Positions 32,731 through 41,547 of a DNA stretch of 64,000 nt are shown piece after piece (position 1 is the first letter of the stretch; each line of letters begins with the position of its first letter). The notes under the pieces are model-generated. The model saw only the letters and a list, made by a program, of their open reading frames with translations. It searched no databases and was not told the DNA's origin. The position numbers and the translations under genes are program-made. Source of the stretch: Erythrobacter colymbi (GTDB lineage: Bacteria > Pseudomonadota > Alphaproteobacteria > Sphingomonadales > Sphingomonadaceae); assembly GCF_002155685.1 (NCBI RefSeq), contig NZ_MUYK01000001.1:248001-312000 (forward strand), in the 5' to 3' direction.

Positions 32731-33612
32731 ATGCAAGTCACGATCGCAACGCTCGAAGCCCTGCGCACCGGCTTCAAGCGCGACTTCCAGAACGGCCTGA
32801 CCAAGGCCACCCCGCAGTACGAGGCGTTCTCGACGCCGGTCACCAGCACGACCAAGCTGGAGACCTATGGCTTCCTCGGCGACTTCCCGATTTTCCGCGA
32901 GTGGATCGGCGAGAAGCGGATCAAGTCGATGGAAGAGAAGGCCTACCAGCTGATCAACCGCGACTTCGAAGTGACGCGCGGCATCCACAAGAACAAGATC
33001 CGCGACGACAATCTCGGGCTTTATGGGCCGCTGGTGAATGGCTGGGGCGACAGCTCGGGCCAGCTCAAGGATCGTCTTGCGTTCGAAGCCCTGAAGGACG
33101 GGCATGTCCGCCCCTGCTATGACGGGCAGAACTACTTCGACACCGATCACCCGGTGGGCAACGGCGTCGTCTCGAACATGTCGGGCGATAACTCGCGCGA
33201 TCCCTGGTATCTGATCGATGCCAGCCAGGCGCTGAAGCCGATCCTCCTGCAGACCCGGCAGGAGCCGACCTTCGACATGATCGTCGATCCGCAGAGCGAT
33301 CACGTCTTCAAGACGGGCGAGTTCCTGATGGGCGCCGAAGCCCGCGCGGCAGCCGGCTACACCTTCTGGCAGCTCGCGCATCGCTGCACTGGCCCGATCA
33401 ACGAGGCGAACTATGTCGCCGCGTGCCAGGCCATGGAATCGATCACCGATGACGAAGGCGAGCCGCTGGGGATCAAGCCGACCCACATCATCGTCGGCAA
33501 GTCGAACAAGTCGGCGGCGCGCAACCTCTTCAAGAAGATGAACCTCGCCGGCGGCGAGTCCAACATCTACTTCGAGGACGTCGTCATCCTCGAAGCGCGG
33601 CGTCTCCCGTGA
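32731..33612 (+). CDS. Major head protein (Mu gpT-like)
   Basis: 293 residues. Family segments: LRTGFKRDFQNGLTKATPQY near the N-terminus, LGDFPIFREWIGEKRIKS, YQLINRDFEVTRGIHKNKIR and YDGQNYFDTDHPVG. It forms the icosahedral shell. GAAAGGA upstream of the ATG at 32731 is a good ribosome site for a highly expressed protein. Confidence 0.93.
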   Translation: MQVTIATLEALRTGFKRDFQNGLTKATPQYEAFSTPVTSTTKLETYGFLGDFPIFREWIGEKRIKSMEEKAYQLINRDFEVTRGIHKNKIRDDNLGLYGPLVNGWGDSSGQLKDRLAFEALKDGHVRPCYDGQNYFDTDHPVGNGVVSNMSGDNSRDPWYLIDASQALKPILLQTRQEPTFDMIVDPQSDHVFKTGEFLMGAEARAAAGYTFWQLAHRCTGPINEANYVAACQAMESITDDEGEPLGIKPTHIIVGKSNKSAARNLFKKMNLAGGESNIYFEDVVILEARRLP

Positions 33613-34157
33613 GCGGGCAGCGTCTTCGCCTGACCACCTCCCGCCCCGCCGGCTATCGTCGGGGCGGGCAGGTGATCGGTGGCGCAGCCGCGCCGACACT
33701 GCTTGCCGTGGGCGACGTCACTCCCGACCAGCTGCTTGCGCTCCTCACCGATCCGAACATCGCGATCGATGTCGAGAACAAGGAAGGGGAGTTCAAGCGC
33801 GCGGCCGACGAGGAGCGTCTGGGCATGGCGCAGCTCCTGCGGGAGGAGCTTGCCAAGGAACAGCTTGCCGCACTGGGCGAGCCTGTCCCCGGTGCCACGC
33901 CGCCGCCTGCCCAGGGCAGCGAACCCGATACCGCCGAGCCGCAGGGTGAAGGGACCACTCCCGACGGGAGCGATCCGGACGCCGAGGCCTCGCAGGCAGG
34001 TGGCCACACTCCCACCGCCAATGGCAGCGACGCGTCTGCGGGCGACGCTGCCACCGCCGAACCGACGGCGCAGACCAGTCCCGCTGCGCCCGAACCTGCG
34101 GCCACGCCGAAGCCTGCCTCCAGGGGCGGCGGCAAGGCCAAGGGCACCACGGCCTGA
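33609..34157 (+). CDS. Mu gp35-like head-region protein with disordered tail
   Basis: 182 residues from a GTG overlapping the gpT stop. The N-terminus (LTTSRPAGYRRGGQVIGG) fits the small gp35/HI1506-like domain and VTPDQLLALLTDPNIAID the following helix. From about residue 95 it is Pro/Ala/Thr/Glu-rich low complexity ending in a Lys/Gly-rich tip. Probably a minor virion protein. Confidence 0.65.
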   Translation: MSGQRLRLTTSRPAGYRRGGQVIGGAAAPTLLAVGDVTPDQLLALLTDPNIAIDVENKEGEFKRAADEERLGMAQLLREELAKEQLAALGEPVPGATPPPAQGSEPDTAEPQGEGTTPDGSDPDAEASQAGGHTPTANGSDASAGDAATAEPTAQTSPAAPEPAATPKPASRGGGKAKGTTA

Positions 34158-34172
34158 ACAAGGCCGAAAGAG

Positions 34173-34211
34173 CCGGGCGGCGGGCGTGTGTCCCGTCCCG
34201 CCGCCCGGTTT
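34173..34211 (+). terminator. Strong hairpin after head genes
   Basis: CCGGGCGGCGGG (34173-34184) and CCCGCCGCCCGG (34197-34208) form a perfect 12-bp stem followed by TTTC. It separates head genes from connector/tail genes and may lower downstream expression. Confidence 0.6.
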
Positions 34212-34264
34212 CACCACCATCGTTTGATCCGCGCTCCAGAAGCGCCTGAGAGGAGGAGCATGCC

Positions 34265-34687
34265 GTGTCGATCTTTGCCGATCTCGCCGCCATGCAGGCG
34301 CGCTTCGAGGCGCGCGATCTCCTCCAGCTCACCGATGACGAGAACACCGGCGCAATCGTCACCGCGCGCATCGATGCCGCGCTCGACAGCGCCGACGCGC
34401 TGATCACTGGCTACGTCGCCCGCCGCCACCGCAACACCGCCCAGCTCGCCGGGAATACCATCCTGCGCGACATCGCCTGCGATTATGCCTTCTACCTGCT
34501 GTGGCGCTCCGACGCGCCCGAGTGGGTGACCGAGCGCAAGAAGGCGGCGCTCAAGCAGCTCGAACAGATCGCCGGCGGCACGCTGATGCTGGACCAGGGC
34601 GAAGAGACCGCCGCTCCGCGCCCGGGCCAGATCCTGACCGACACCGCGCCCAAGCGCTTCGGCCGTGACAACATGGGGAGCTACTGA
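34265..34687 (+). CDS. Mu gp36-like head-tail connector protein (DUF1320)
   Basis: 140 residues from a GTG, preceded by GAGGAGGA. The pattern DLAAMQARFEARDLLQLTDD, RIDAALDSADALITGYVARR and RDIACDYAFYLLWRSDAPEW is that of DUF1320. Probably an adaptor at the head-tail joint. Confidence 0.85.
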   Translation: MSIFADLAAMQARFEARDLLQLTDDENTGAIVTARIDAALDSADALITGYVARRHRNTAQLAGNTILRDIACDYAFYLLWRSDAPEWVTERKKAALKQLEQIAGGTLMLDQGEETAAPRPGQILTDTAPKRFGRDNMGSY

Positions 34688-35193
34688 TGGCTGCCACCAT
34701 GGAACTGCGCCTGCGCGGCGATCGCGTCTTCGACAAGGTGCTCACCCGTATCGTGGCTGGCTTCGAGGACAGCGAGCCACTGATGGAGATCTTTGGGGGC
34801 TATCTCGAAAGCTCGACGATCGAGCGCTTCGACACCGAGACCGCGGTGGACGGCAGCGCCTGGGACAAGTCGGTCCGGGCGAAGGAAGAAGGCGGCCAGA
34901 CGCTGACCGACAGCTCGCAGCTGCGCAGCTCGATCCATGCCGAACCTGCCAAGGGCTCGGTGCGCTGGGGCTCCAACCTGATCTACGCCCGCATCCAGAA
35001 TGACGGCGGGGTGATCCGCGCCAAGGGCGGCGGCAAGCTGCGCTTCAAGCTACCGGGCGGCCTAGGCTTCCGTTCGGTCGACCAGGTGACGATCCCGGCC
35101 CGCACGTTCCTCGGCATCAATGCCGAGGACGAGGCCGAGCTGCTCGCCCTGGCCGAGGACTACGCCGCCGATCTGGCCGGGGGGCTGGCATGA
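34687..35193 (+). CDS. Phage virion morphogenesis protein (Mu gpG-like)
   Basis: 168 residues. ESSTIERFDTETAVDGSAWD, TLTDSSQLRSSIHAEPAKGS and ARIQNDGGVI are hallmarks of the Phage_tail_S/gpG family, tail completion proteins that cap the tail for joining to the head. Overlaps its neighbours. Confidence 0.87.
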   Translation: MAATMELRLRGDRVFDKVLTRIVAGFEDSEPLMEIFGGYLESSTIERFDTETAVDGSAWDKSVRAKEEGGQTLTDSSQLRSSIHAEPAKGSVRWGSNLIYARIQNDGGVIRAKGGGKLRFKLPGGLGFRSVDQVTIPARTFLGINAEDEAELLALAEDYAADLAGGLA

Positions 35194-35393
35194 TCTGGCT
35201 TCAGGACATCCACCTCTGGCTGTCGCTTGTGCTATTCGTGATGGTCTTCGTCGAAGGCCGCGACGAACCCTTCTGGCTGCGCGCCGGCACCGCCACATTC
35301 GTCGGTCTCTTCTGGCTGCCGCTGCTCATCATCATCGCGATCTGGCTGATCGGCGACTGGGCGGGCGACAAGGTCAAGGGGATGCGCCGATGA
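35190..35393 (+). CDS. Small membrane protein in tail operon
   Basis: 67 residues with two hydrophobic helices (LWLSLVLFVMVFV; FVGLFWLPLLIIIAIWLIGD) and a basic end. It lies between gpG- and gp37-like genes with 4-nt overlaps on both sides. Could assist lysis or exclude other phages; no family recognised. Confidence 0.6.
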   Translation: MIWLQDIHLWLSLVLFVMVFVEGRDEPFWLRAGTATFVGLFWLPLLIIIAIWLIGDWAGDKVKGMRR

Positions 35394-36007
35394 TCGCCGC
35401 CACCGAACTCGCGCTGATCCAGGTGCTCCTCGACGCGGGCGAGGAAGGCGTGCTGGGCTACCAGTACCACACCTTCGGCACCTTCCCCGACCAGTTCGAG
35501 GAATACCTGCGCACCACCAAGAACCTGCGGGTTCCCGGGGTTTGGGCCACCTTCCTCGGCATCGTCGAGGGTGATGACGATCTCGACGACAATGGCTTCC
35601 GGGCGCGCTCGCGCTTTGCACTGGTCGTGGCGGCCGAGAACCTGCGCAACGAGGAGAACGCTCGCCACGGCGACGGCGCGGTGCCCGGTTCCTACCAGCT
35701 GATGGTTGATGCGATCCGGCTGCTTTCGCGCTCGACGCTCACGCCCGAGCTGGACCTGGTCGAGCCGGTGCGCATCCGCAGCGCGCGGCCCGTGGCGCGG
35801 ACCGAGCAGATGAAGCGGCAAAACCTGTCGATGATGGCGATCGAGCTGGAGCTGGTGCTGCCGCTCAGCGTGTTCGCCGAAGAGCCGGTCGATCTGCGCA
35901 CGCTCCATGTGGACTGGGACATCCCGGCCTTTGGTGGCGTCGCACCGCCGCTGCCCGCCGCCAATCCCGATGCCGCCGACCAGATCGAGCTGGGAGACCC
36001 TGCATGA
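35390..36007 (+). CDS. Mu gp37-like tail terminator candidate (DUF1834)
   Basis: 205 residues. DAGEEGVLGYQYHTFGTFPD, VPGVWATFLG and YQLMVDAIRLLSRSTLTPEL match the DUF1834 family at this position in Mu-like phages. Probably part of the tail-head interface. Confidence 0.8.
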   Translation: MIAATELALIQVLLDAGEEGVLGYQYHTFGTFPDQFEEYLRTTKNLRVPGVWATFLGIVEGDDDLDDNGFRARSRFALVVAAENLRNEENARHGDGAVPGSYQLMVDAIRLLSRSTLTPELDLVEPVRIRSARPVARTEQMKRQNLSMMAIELELVLPLSVFAEEPVDLRTLHVDWDIPAFGGVAPPLPAANPDAADQIELGDPA

Positions 36008-36204
36008 CAGCTGTTCTCCGCGCCGAGCGCCTCGCCCCCAAGTTCGGCCGCCGCGTCCGCCATGCCGATGGCCGCCTGTTCGACGCCGAAGGCGAGTGGA
36101 TCGTGCTCGACGCCTACTACCGCCGCCTGATCGCCGACGGCGATCTCGTGCACACCGTTCCGCCCAGGAAATCACGTCGCCCGAAGAAGGGAACCCCAGC
36201 ATGA
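36004..36204 (+). CDS. Mu gp38-like protein (DUF2635)
   Basis: 66 residues. RRVRHADGRLFDAEGEWIVL and the basic C-terminus fit the short DUF2635 family encoded just before the sheath. Function unknown; overlaps both neighbours. Confidence 0.8.
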   Translation: MTAVLRAERLAPKFGRRVRHADGRLFDAEGEWIVLDAYYRRLIADGDLVHTVPPRKSRRPKKGTPA

Positions 36205-37676
36205 TCAGTTTCAACACCATCCCGGCCAGCTTCCGCACCCCCGGCCAGCATATCGAGTTCGATTCGAGCCGCGCGGTCTCCGGCCTGCCGCCGATCGAAA
36301 ACCGCGTGCTGCTGATCGGCCAGAAGCTCGCCGCCGGCAGCGCGGCCGCGCTCGGCATCAACCCGATCAGCTCGGCCAGTCAGGCTGTCGCGCTGTTCGG
36401 CCAGGGCTCGCAGCTGGCCCGTATGGCCGCCGCCTATTTCGCCGCTGACAGCTTCTCGGAAGTCAATGCGATCGCGCTCGACGATGCCGCTGGATCGGCC
36501 AAGGCAACCTGCACCCTGACCCTCACCGGCCCGGCGACCGCTGCGGGCACGATCGCCCTGTGGATCGCGGGCGAGCGCATCGCTGTCGGCGTCCAGCAGG
36601 CGGCGATCGCCAACACCGTTGCCGCGGCTGTTGCGGCTGCGATCGCCGCGCGCCCGGATCTTCCGGTCACCGCGGCGGTCGGCGGCGCGCCCAACCAGCA
36701 TGTCGTCACCCTGACTGCCCGCAATGGCGGCACCAACGGCAACGATATCGATGTCCGTCACAGCCATGCCGCGGGCGAAGCACTGCCCGCCGGCGTCGGC
36801 CTCGTGATCACGGCGATGGCGGGCGGTGCGACCGATCCCGTGATCGATGCCGTCTGGCCCGTGATCGGCGACAACCCCTACCGCACGATCGTGCTCGGGG
36901 TGACCGATGCCACCACCTATGCCTCGGCAGTGGCCGAGCTGGACAGCCGTGCGGGCTCGGCCCGCATGCTCGAAAGCATCGCCTATGGTGCGCGGCGCGG
37001 GACGCAGGGCGCGCTGGCTGCCTTCGGTGCTGGGCTGAATTCCGAGCTGGTCTCGATCCTCGGCATAGGCAGCAGCCCCACTTGCCCGTGCCAAGCGGCC
37101 GCGATCTACGCCGCAGCCTGCGGTTACTACAGCGCGATCGATCCGGCCCGCCCGCTCCAGACGCTGGCGCTGAAGGGCATGGTCGCTCCGAAGGTCGAAG
37201 CCCGCTTCACCCGCGCCCAGCGCGAGCTGCTGCTGCGCGACGGGATCTCGACCTTCACGGTCACCCCGGCGGGCACGTGTCTGATCGAGCGGGCGATCAC
37301 GACCTACCAGACCGATGACTTCGGGCTGGCGGATCTGTCGTTCCTCGATCTCGAAACGCCGCTGACGCTGTTCTACCTGCGGGCCTCGCTGCGCGCCCGG
37401 ATCGCCCAGAAGTTCCCGCGTCAAAAGCTGGCAGCCGACGGCACCCGTTACGGCGCGGGGCAGGCGATCGTCACCCCGTCGACCATCCGCGCCGAGCTGC
37501 TCGCCCTGGCGCGCGAGTGGGAGGAGCTGGGGCTGGTCGAGAACCTCGACCAGTACAAGGCCGACCTGATCGTCGAGCGGGACGCCACCGATCCCAACCG
37601 CATCAACGCGCTGGTCCCGCCGAACATCGTCAACCAGTTCCGCGCCTTTGCGGCCGCGATCCAGTTCCGGCTCTGA
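36201..37676 (+). CDS. Contractile tail sheath protein (Mu gpL-like)
   Basis: 491 residues. MISFNTIPASFRTPGQHIEF and PPIENRVLLIGQKLAAGSAA at the N-terminus and the C-terminal TPSTIRAELLALAREWEELG / NQFRAFAAAIQFRL are sheath-family hallmarks. It makes the phage a myovirus. Confidence 0.94.
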   Translation: MISFNTIPASFRTPGQHIEFDSSRAVSGLPPIENRVLLIGQKLAAGSAAALGINPISSASQAVALFGQGSQLARMAAAYFAADSFSEVNAIALDDAAGSAKATCTLTLTGPATAAGTIALWIAGERIAVGVQQAAIANTVAAAVAAAIAARPDLPVTAAVGGAPNQHVVTLTARNGGTNGNDIDVRHSHAAGEALPAGVGLVITAMAGGATDPVIDAVWPVIGDNPYRTIVLGVTDATTYASAVAELDSRAGSARMLESIAYGARRGTQGALAAFGAGLNSELVSILGIGSSPTCPCQAAAIYAAACGYYSAIDPARPLQTLALKGMVAPKVEARFTRAQRELLLRDGISTFTVTPAGTCLIERAITTYQTDDFGLADLSFLDLETPLTLFYLRASLRARIAQKFPRQKLAADGTRYGAGQAIVTPSTIRAELLALAREWEELGLVENLDQYKADLIVERDATDPNRINALVPPNIVNQFRAFAAAIQFRL

Positions 37677-37686
37677 GGGATAGGTC

Positions 37687-37923
37687 ATGGACAACCAGCC
37701 CCGCCAGATCGCCGGGTATCGTGAGCTGACTGCCGAAGAGGTGGCCCTCATGAATGAGGTCAAGAACCTCGAGGCCCGGTTCAACCACCTGATCGACAAG
37801 CTGCGCCGCATCGACACTCTCGACCAGCGGCAAGTTTCGATCGCGCAGACCGATGGCGAGAGTGCCTTCATGCGCGCGGTCCGCGCGATCGCCCGCCCCA
37901 CCCGCATTTCGAGCGCCGACTGA
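37687..37923 (+). CDS. Acb2/Tad1-like cyclic-nucleotide sponge (predicted anti-CBASS)
   Basis: 78 residues, two-helix hairpin. IAGYRELTAEEVALMNEVKN at the N-terminus and AFMRAVRAIARPT at the C-terminus match the Acb2/Tad1 hairpin family, first described from transposable Pseudomonas phages. Y11 and K26 sit at the positions I recall as ligand-contacting in Acb2. Family members assemble into hexamers that sequester cyclic di- and trinucleotides and so block CBASS effectors. It lies between sheath and tube genes, also the usual site in Mu-like phages. Family assignment is by pattern recognition; activity is not shown. Confidence 0.83.
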   Translation: MDNQPRQIAGYRELTAEEVALMNEVKNLEARFNHLIDKLRRIDTLDQRQVSIAQTDGESAFMRAVRAIARPTRISSAD

Positions 37924-37959
37924 TCGGCGTCTGAGACCCTTCTGAAAGGACGATAAGAC

Positions 37960-38325
37960 ATGGCCAATCGCAATCAGGTTCTGGGGCAGGTCACCATCGA
38001 GGTCGATGGCGAGCGCATGCCCACCTCGGGCGAAAGCACACTCCAGATCGGCGGCCCGCAGCGCGAGAACGTGCCGGGCGACTACGACGCCGGCAGCTTC
38101 ATGGAGCGCACCGTCCCGGCGCGCTGCGTCGTCTCGCTGCTTCACAAGGACGGCGTGAGCGTCGCCTCGATGCGGTCGATCGACAATGCCACGCTGATCT
38201 TCAAGGCCGACACCGGCAAGACGTGGATCATCCGCCAGGCCTATTTCGTCGAGGCGGGTGACTTCGGCCAGGACGGCAAGGCCAGCGTCACCTTCGAGGG
38301 GCCTGCCGCCGAGGAGCTCGTCTGA
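37960..38325 (+). CDS. Tail tube protein (Mu gpM-like)
   Basis: 121 residues. GQVTIEVDGERMPTSGESTL at the N-terminus, then RTVPARCVVSLLHKDGVSVA and DNATLIFKADTGKTWIIRQA, fit the Mu tail-tube family. It forms the inner tube within the sheath; good GAAAGGA ribosome site. Confidence 0.9.
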   Translation: MANRNQVLGQVTIEVDGERMPTSGESTLQIGGPQRENVPGDYDAGSFMERTVPARCVVSLLHKDGVSVASMRSIDNATLIFKADTGKTWIIRQAYFVEAGDFGQDGKASVTFEGPAAEELV

Positions 38326-38639
38326 TGGCGCCGCTCTCCTACACGCTGCTGTTTCCGATCACGATCGAGAAGAAGCATCCGGTCACCCACGCGATCGAGG
38401 TCGAGGAGCTCAAGCCCGCTGGCTTCGAGGTTGTCATGCGCCGGCCCAAGGCGAAGGACATCCGCGCCTTCGACAAGCACGCCGATGCAGAAATCGCGGC
38501 TGTGATCGAGCTCATCATCAGCTGCTCGAACCTCGTGACGATCGAGGTCGAGAACCTCGACGCCGACGACTTCGGCGCGCTGGGAAACTTGCTCGCGCCG
38601 AAATCGCCCGGTGGCCAGCAGACTGGCGGCTCTGCCTAG
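38325..38639 (+). CDS. Tail assembly chaperone (Mu gp41-like), upstream frame
   Basis: 104 residues if read in frame 0 to 38639. KHPVTHAIEVEELKPAGFEV and DADAEIAAVIELIISCSNL-like segments fit the gp41 chaperone. Near its end the heptamer GGGAAAC allows slippage into the -1 frame, making a longer fusion (see 38582-38588). The short form and fusion together normally coat the tape measure during tail assembly. Confidence 0.85.
   Translation: MAPLSYTLLFPITIEKKHPVTHAIEVEELKPAGFEVVMRRPKAKDIRAFDKHADAEIAAVIELIISCSNLVTIEVENLDADDFGALGNLLAPKSPGGQQTGGSA
38582..38588 (+). promoter_or_regulatory. Programmed -1 frameshift slippery site (G GGA AAC)
   Basis: In the gp41-like frame the codons are CTG GGA AAC, so the bases form the canonical X XXY YYZ heptamer GGGAAAC. 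Slipping back one base joins the chaperone to the downstream -1 frame ending at 38761, which has no usable start of its own. Recoding in this gene pair is a conserved feature of long-tailed phages. Confidence 0.82.
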
Positions 38640-38761
38640 CCAGTCTCGCCAAGTACTTCCCCGGCTTCAGCCCCACCGATCTGATGGAGCTGGACTGGGA
38701 CGACATCGAATTCTGGCTGCTCGCTGCCGAGCAGCTGGAGGCCCGTGCGGAAAAGGACTGA
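38588..38761 (+). CDS. Frameshift extension of tail chaperone (GpE-like segment)
   Basis: 57 residues read in the -1 frame after slippage (ARAEIARWPADWRLCLASLA, then YFPGFSPTDLMELDWDDIEF). The motif resembles GpE-type extensions fused to tail chaperones. The full fusion 38325-38761 would be 145 residues. It ends 6 nt before the tape-measure gene. Confidence 0.8.
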   Translation, partial: LARAEIARWPADWRLCLASLAKYFPGFSPTDLMELDWDDIEFWLLAAEQLEARAEKD

Positions 38762-38767
38762 CCCGCG

Positions 38768-40279
38768 ATGCGCTTCTCCATGATCCTCGAAATGGTCGAC
38801 CGGCTCAGCGCTCCGGCCAAGCGTGCGCGCGCGGGGGTGTCGGGGCTGCGCAATTCGGCGCGGCAGATGGCGCAGCAGGTGCGCGGCGCGGCAGCCGATG
38901 TGAACAATGGCACGCGCAGCATCGAGCACTTCGGGCGCCGCGCGAGCAGGCTTCGGCAGGTGGCGCTCGGCCGCACCTTTCAGGCGATCGGCAGCACGGT
39001 CCGTTCTCTCGGCCGCGATCTGGACGGGCTGGTGCGCCGCCTGAGGCTGGTCGAGCGCGGCGGGAAAGCTGCCGGTGCTGGCCTGCGCAAGCTCGGCGGG
39101 CTCGCCGGTGGTGCGCTCAAGAACAGCATCTTCGGTCTCGGGACTGCGGCAGTCGGGGCTGGTGTCTACTCGATGTTCGACCTGTTCCGCACGGCCGGGC
39201 AGTTCGAGCAGTACCAGGTGATGCTGGAGGGCATCGAGGGCTCGGCCGCCGCGGCGCGAAAATCGATCAAGTGGGTGCAGGAATTCACCCAAAAGACGCC
39301 CTTCGAGCTTGACCAGGTCATGGAGGCGTTCGTCGCGCTCAAGGCCTATGGCATCGATCCGATGAACGGTTCGCTCGTGGCCCTGGGCGACACCTCGGCC
39401 GGGATGTCCAAGCCCATCATGCAGGCGGTCGAAGCGCTGGCCGATGCCACCACCGGCGAGTTCGAGCGGCTGAAGGAGTTCGGCATCCGCGCCAGCAAGG
39501 AAGGCGACCGCGTCGTCTTCTCGTTCCGCAAGAACGGCAAGGACATCCGCCGCGAGGCCAAGTTTACCGGCTCCGACATCGAGAAGGCTCTCGTCGGGAT
39601 CATGAACGAGCGCTTCGGCGGCGGCATGGAGCGGCAGGCGACGACGCTGTTCGGCATCATCTCGAATCTGAAGGATATGTGGACCGGCTTCCTGCTGCTC
39701 ATCGCGCAGGCAGGCATCTCCGATGTGGTGAAGAAGGATCTCGAAGGCCTGTTGTCGCGGGTGAACGAGCTGGCGAAGAGCGGCGAGCTTCGCAAGTGGG
39801 CCGAGACGATCTCCGACCGCCTTCAGAGGGCGTGGAAGTGGGGGAAGGACTTCGTCGAGAACACGGACTGGGATCAGGTCGCGCAGGATCTGCGCGACAT
39901 CGCCGAAGCGGTCATGGCCGTTGCCGACGCGGTCCTCTGGCTCAAGAGCGTCATGCCGGATGGCGGCTTCTTCTCTGGTGAGCGTGCCGTGCTGGGGTGG
40001 ATCGGTTCGATCCCAGACAAGATCAAGGGCCTGCGCGGTTCCATGGTGCCTTCATCGCCCGGGCCCGCCCCGGGAACGCCCGCGGCGCGCCTGCCGAGCG
40101 ATAGCGACCTTATGCGCCGCATCACCGGCAAGCAGGCGGCCACCCAGATCGGCGGGGCGCTGAAGATCGATATTACCAGTGCGCCGGGCGTATCGGCCCG
40201 TGCCACGCCGGTTCCTGCGCCCGGGCTTCCCTACCCGTTCGATGTGCGCACCGGTCGCACCATGCGGAGCGCATCCTGA
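38768..40279 (+). CDS. Tail tape-measure protein
   Basis: 503 residues. A helical, basic N-terminal third (RFSMILEMVDRLSAPAKRAR), a hydrophobic centre (LGTAAVGAGVYSMFDLF), then QKTPFELDQVMEAFVALKAY and FGIISNLKDMWTGFLLLIAQ, which recur in tape-measure proteins. It sets tail length; 503 residues implies a fairly short tail. Pro/Ser-rich segment near residue 430. Confidence 0.9.
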   Translation: MRFSMILEMVDRLSAPAKRARAGVSGLRNSARQMAQQVRGAAADVNNGTRSIEHFGRRASRLRQVALGRTFQAIGSTVRSLGRDLDGLVRRLRLVERGGKAAGAGLRKLGGLAGGALKNSIFGLGTAAVGAGVYSMFDLFRTAGQFEQYQVMLEGIEGSAAAARKSIKWVQEFTQKTPFELDQVMEAFVALKAYGIDPMNGSLVALGDTSAGMSKPIMQAVEALADATTGEFERLKEFGIRASKEGDRVVFSFRKNGKDIRREAKFTGSDIEKALVGIMNERFGGGMERQATTLFGIISNLKDMWTGFLLLIAQAGISDVVKKDLEGLLSRVNELAKSGELRKWAETISDRLQRAWKWGKDFVENTDWDQVAQDLRDIAEAVMAVADAVLWLKSVMPDGGFFSGERAVLGWIGSIPDKIKGLRGSMVPSSPGPAPGTPAARLPSDSDLMRRITGKQAATQIGGALKIDITSAPGVSARATPVPAPGLPYPFDVRTGRTMRSAS

Positions 40280-41547
40280 TGGCGTGGAGAGACCAGTACC
40301 AGCAGGGCAGCTTCCGCGGCGCTCCGTTCCGCACCGAAAGCGAGGAGCGCACGGGCGGCCGCCGCGTGGTCAGCCACGAGTTCCCGGGCCGCGACGATCC
40401 GGTGACCGAGGATCTCGGCGCGCGGGCCAAGACGTTCTCGATCGACTGCCACGTGATCGGCGCGGAGTTCATGGCGGCGCGCGACGCGCTGGTGACCGCG
40501 CTGGAGGCGGCGGGCCCGGGCCTGCTGGTCCATCCGCAATACGGGCGGATGATGGTTGTGGTGTTCGATTACGCCTGCTCGACCACCACCGACGAAGGCG
40601 GCATTGCCCGCTTCCGCATTACCTTTGGCGAGGCCGGGCAAGCCGTCGCCGCACCCGTGGCCAGTGCTGCCGGCGACGACAGCCAGGCCGCGGCCGACGC
40701 TGTGATCTCGCAGGCGCCCGAGGCTTTCGCCGCGAGCTTCTCGATCGACGCGGCCGCCAGCTTTGTCGAGGATTCGGCGACCAGCGTGGTGCGCGGCATG
40801 GGCGAAGTCTCGCAGCTGGCCGCAGGCCTGCGCGGCGGGGTTGGCCCTGCGCTGCGCGCCTTCGAGGCGGGGCTCAGCTTCCTGCCTGCCAACGTCACCT
40901 CGCTGCTGCGCGCACCGCTGTCACTGGCCCAGTCGATCACCGGCCTCGTGCTGGCGGTTTCGGCGCTGTCGGGTGGCGGCCGGCGCACCCGGCTCCAGTC
41001 GCTGGAGATGCTGGTCGATTGGGAACCCGCCGAGATGGAGGCCCCTGTCCGCACGCCGCAACGGGCGCTGGAGATGGCCAACCGCACGGCCCTGACGCAG
41101 CTCTTCCGCGTCGTCAGCGCGGCCGAGCTGGTGCGCACGGCCGGCGCGCTCGATTATCCCAGCTATGACGAGGCGGTGGCGGTGCGCGACAGCGTGGCCG
41201 AGCGGCTAGACCGCCTTGCACTTGCCGCGGCCGATCGCGGCGATGACGCAGCGGCCGATGCGTTCGACCGCCTGCGCCGCGCGCTGGCCCGCGATATCGC
41301 CGTGCGCGGCGCAAGCCTTGCGCGGCTCTACCAGCTTCGGCTGAGCGCCAGCGAGCCCGCGCTGGTGCTGGCCCATCGGCTTTATGGTGGCGAGACCGAT
41401 CGGCGCGCCCGCGAGCCTGTCACACTGGAAGCGCGCGCCGCGGCGATCGTGGCCCGTAATGGCATCGCACACCCCGGGTTCGTGCCTGCCGGCATCGATA
41501 TCGAGCTGCTGACTGCTGCGCCCGGCAGCGAGGTGCGCGCGGCATGA
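40279..41547 (+). CDS. DNA circulation / baseplate protein N (Mu gpN-like)
   Basis: 422 residues. The N-terminus (YQQGSFRGAPFRTESEERTG, RRVVSHEFPGRDDP, EDLGARAKTFSIDCHVIG) matches the Mu gpN N-terminal domain. A long Ala-rich helical region follows. Part of the baseplate; also linked in Mu to protection or circularisation of infecting DNA. Confidence 0.88.
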   Translation: MAWRDQYQQGSFRGAPFRTESEERTGGRRVVSHEFPGRDDPVTEDLGARAKTFSIDCHVIGAEFMAARDALVTALEAAGPGLLVHPQYGRMMVVVFDYACSTTTDEGGIARFRITFGEAGQAVAAPVASAAGDDSQAAADAVISQAPEAFAASFSIDAAASFVEDSATSVVRGMGEVSQLAAGLRGGVGPALRAFEAGLSFLPANVTSLLRAPLSLAQSITGLVLAVSALSGGGRRTRLQSLEMLVDWEPAEMEAPVRTPQRALEMANRTALTQLFRVVSAAELVRTAGALDYPSYDEAVAVRDSVAERLDRLALAAADRGDDAAADAFDRLRRALARDIAVRGASLARLYQLRLSASEPALVLAHRLYGGETDRRAREPVTLEARAAAIVARNGIAHPGFVPAGIDIELLTAAPGSEVRAA

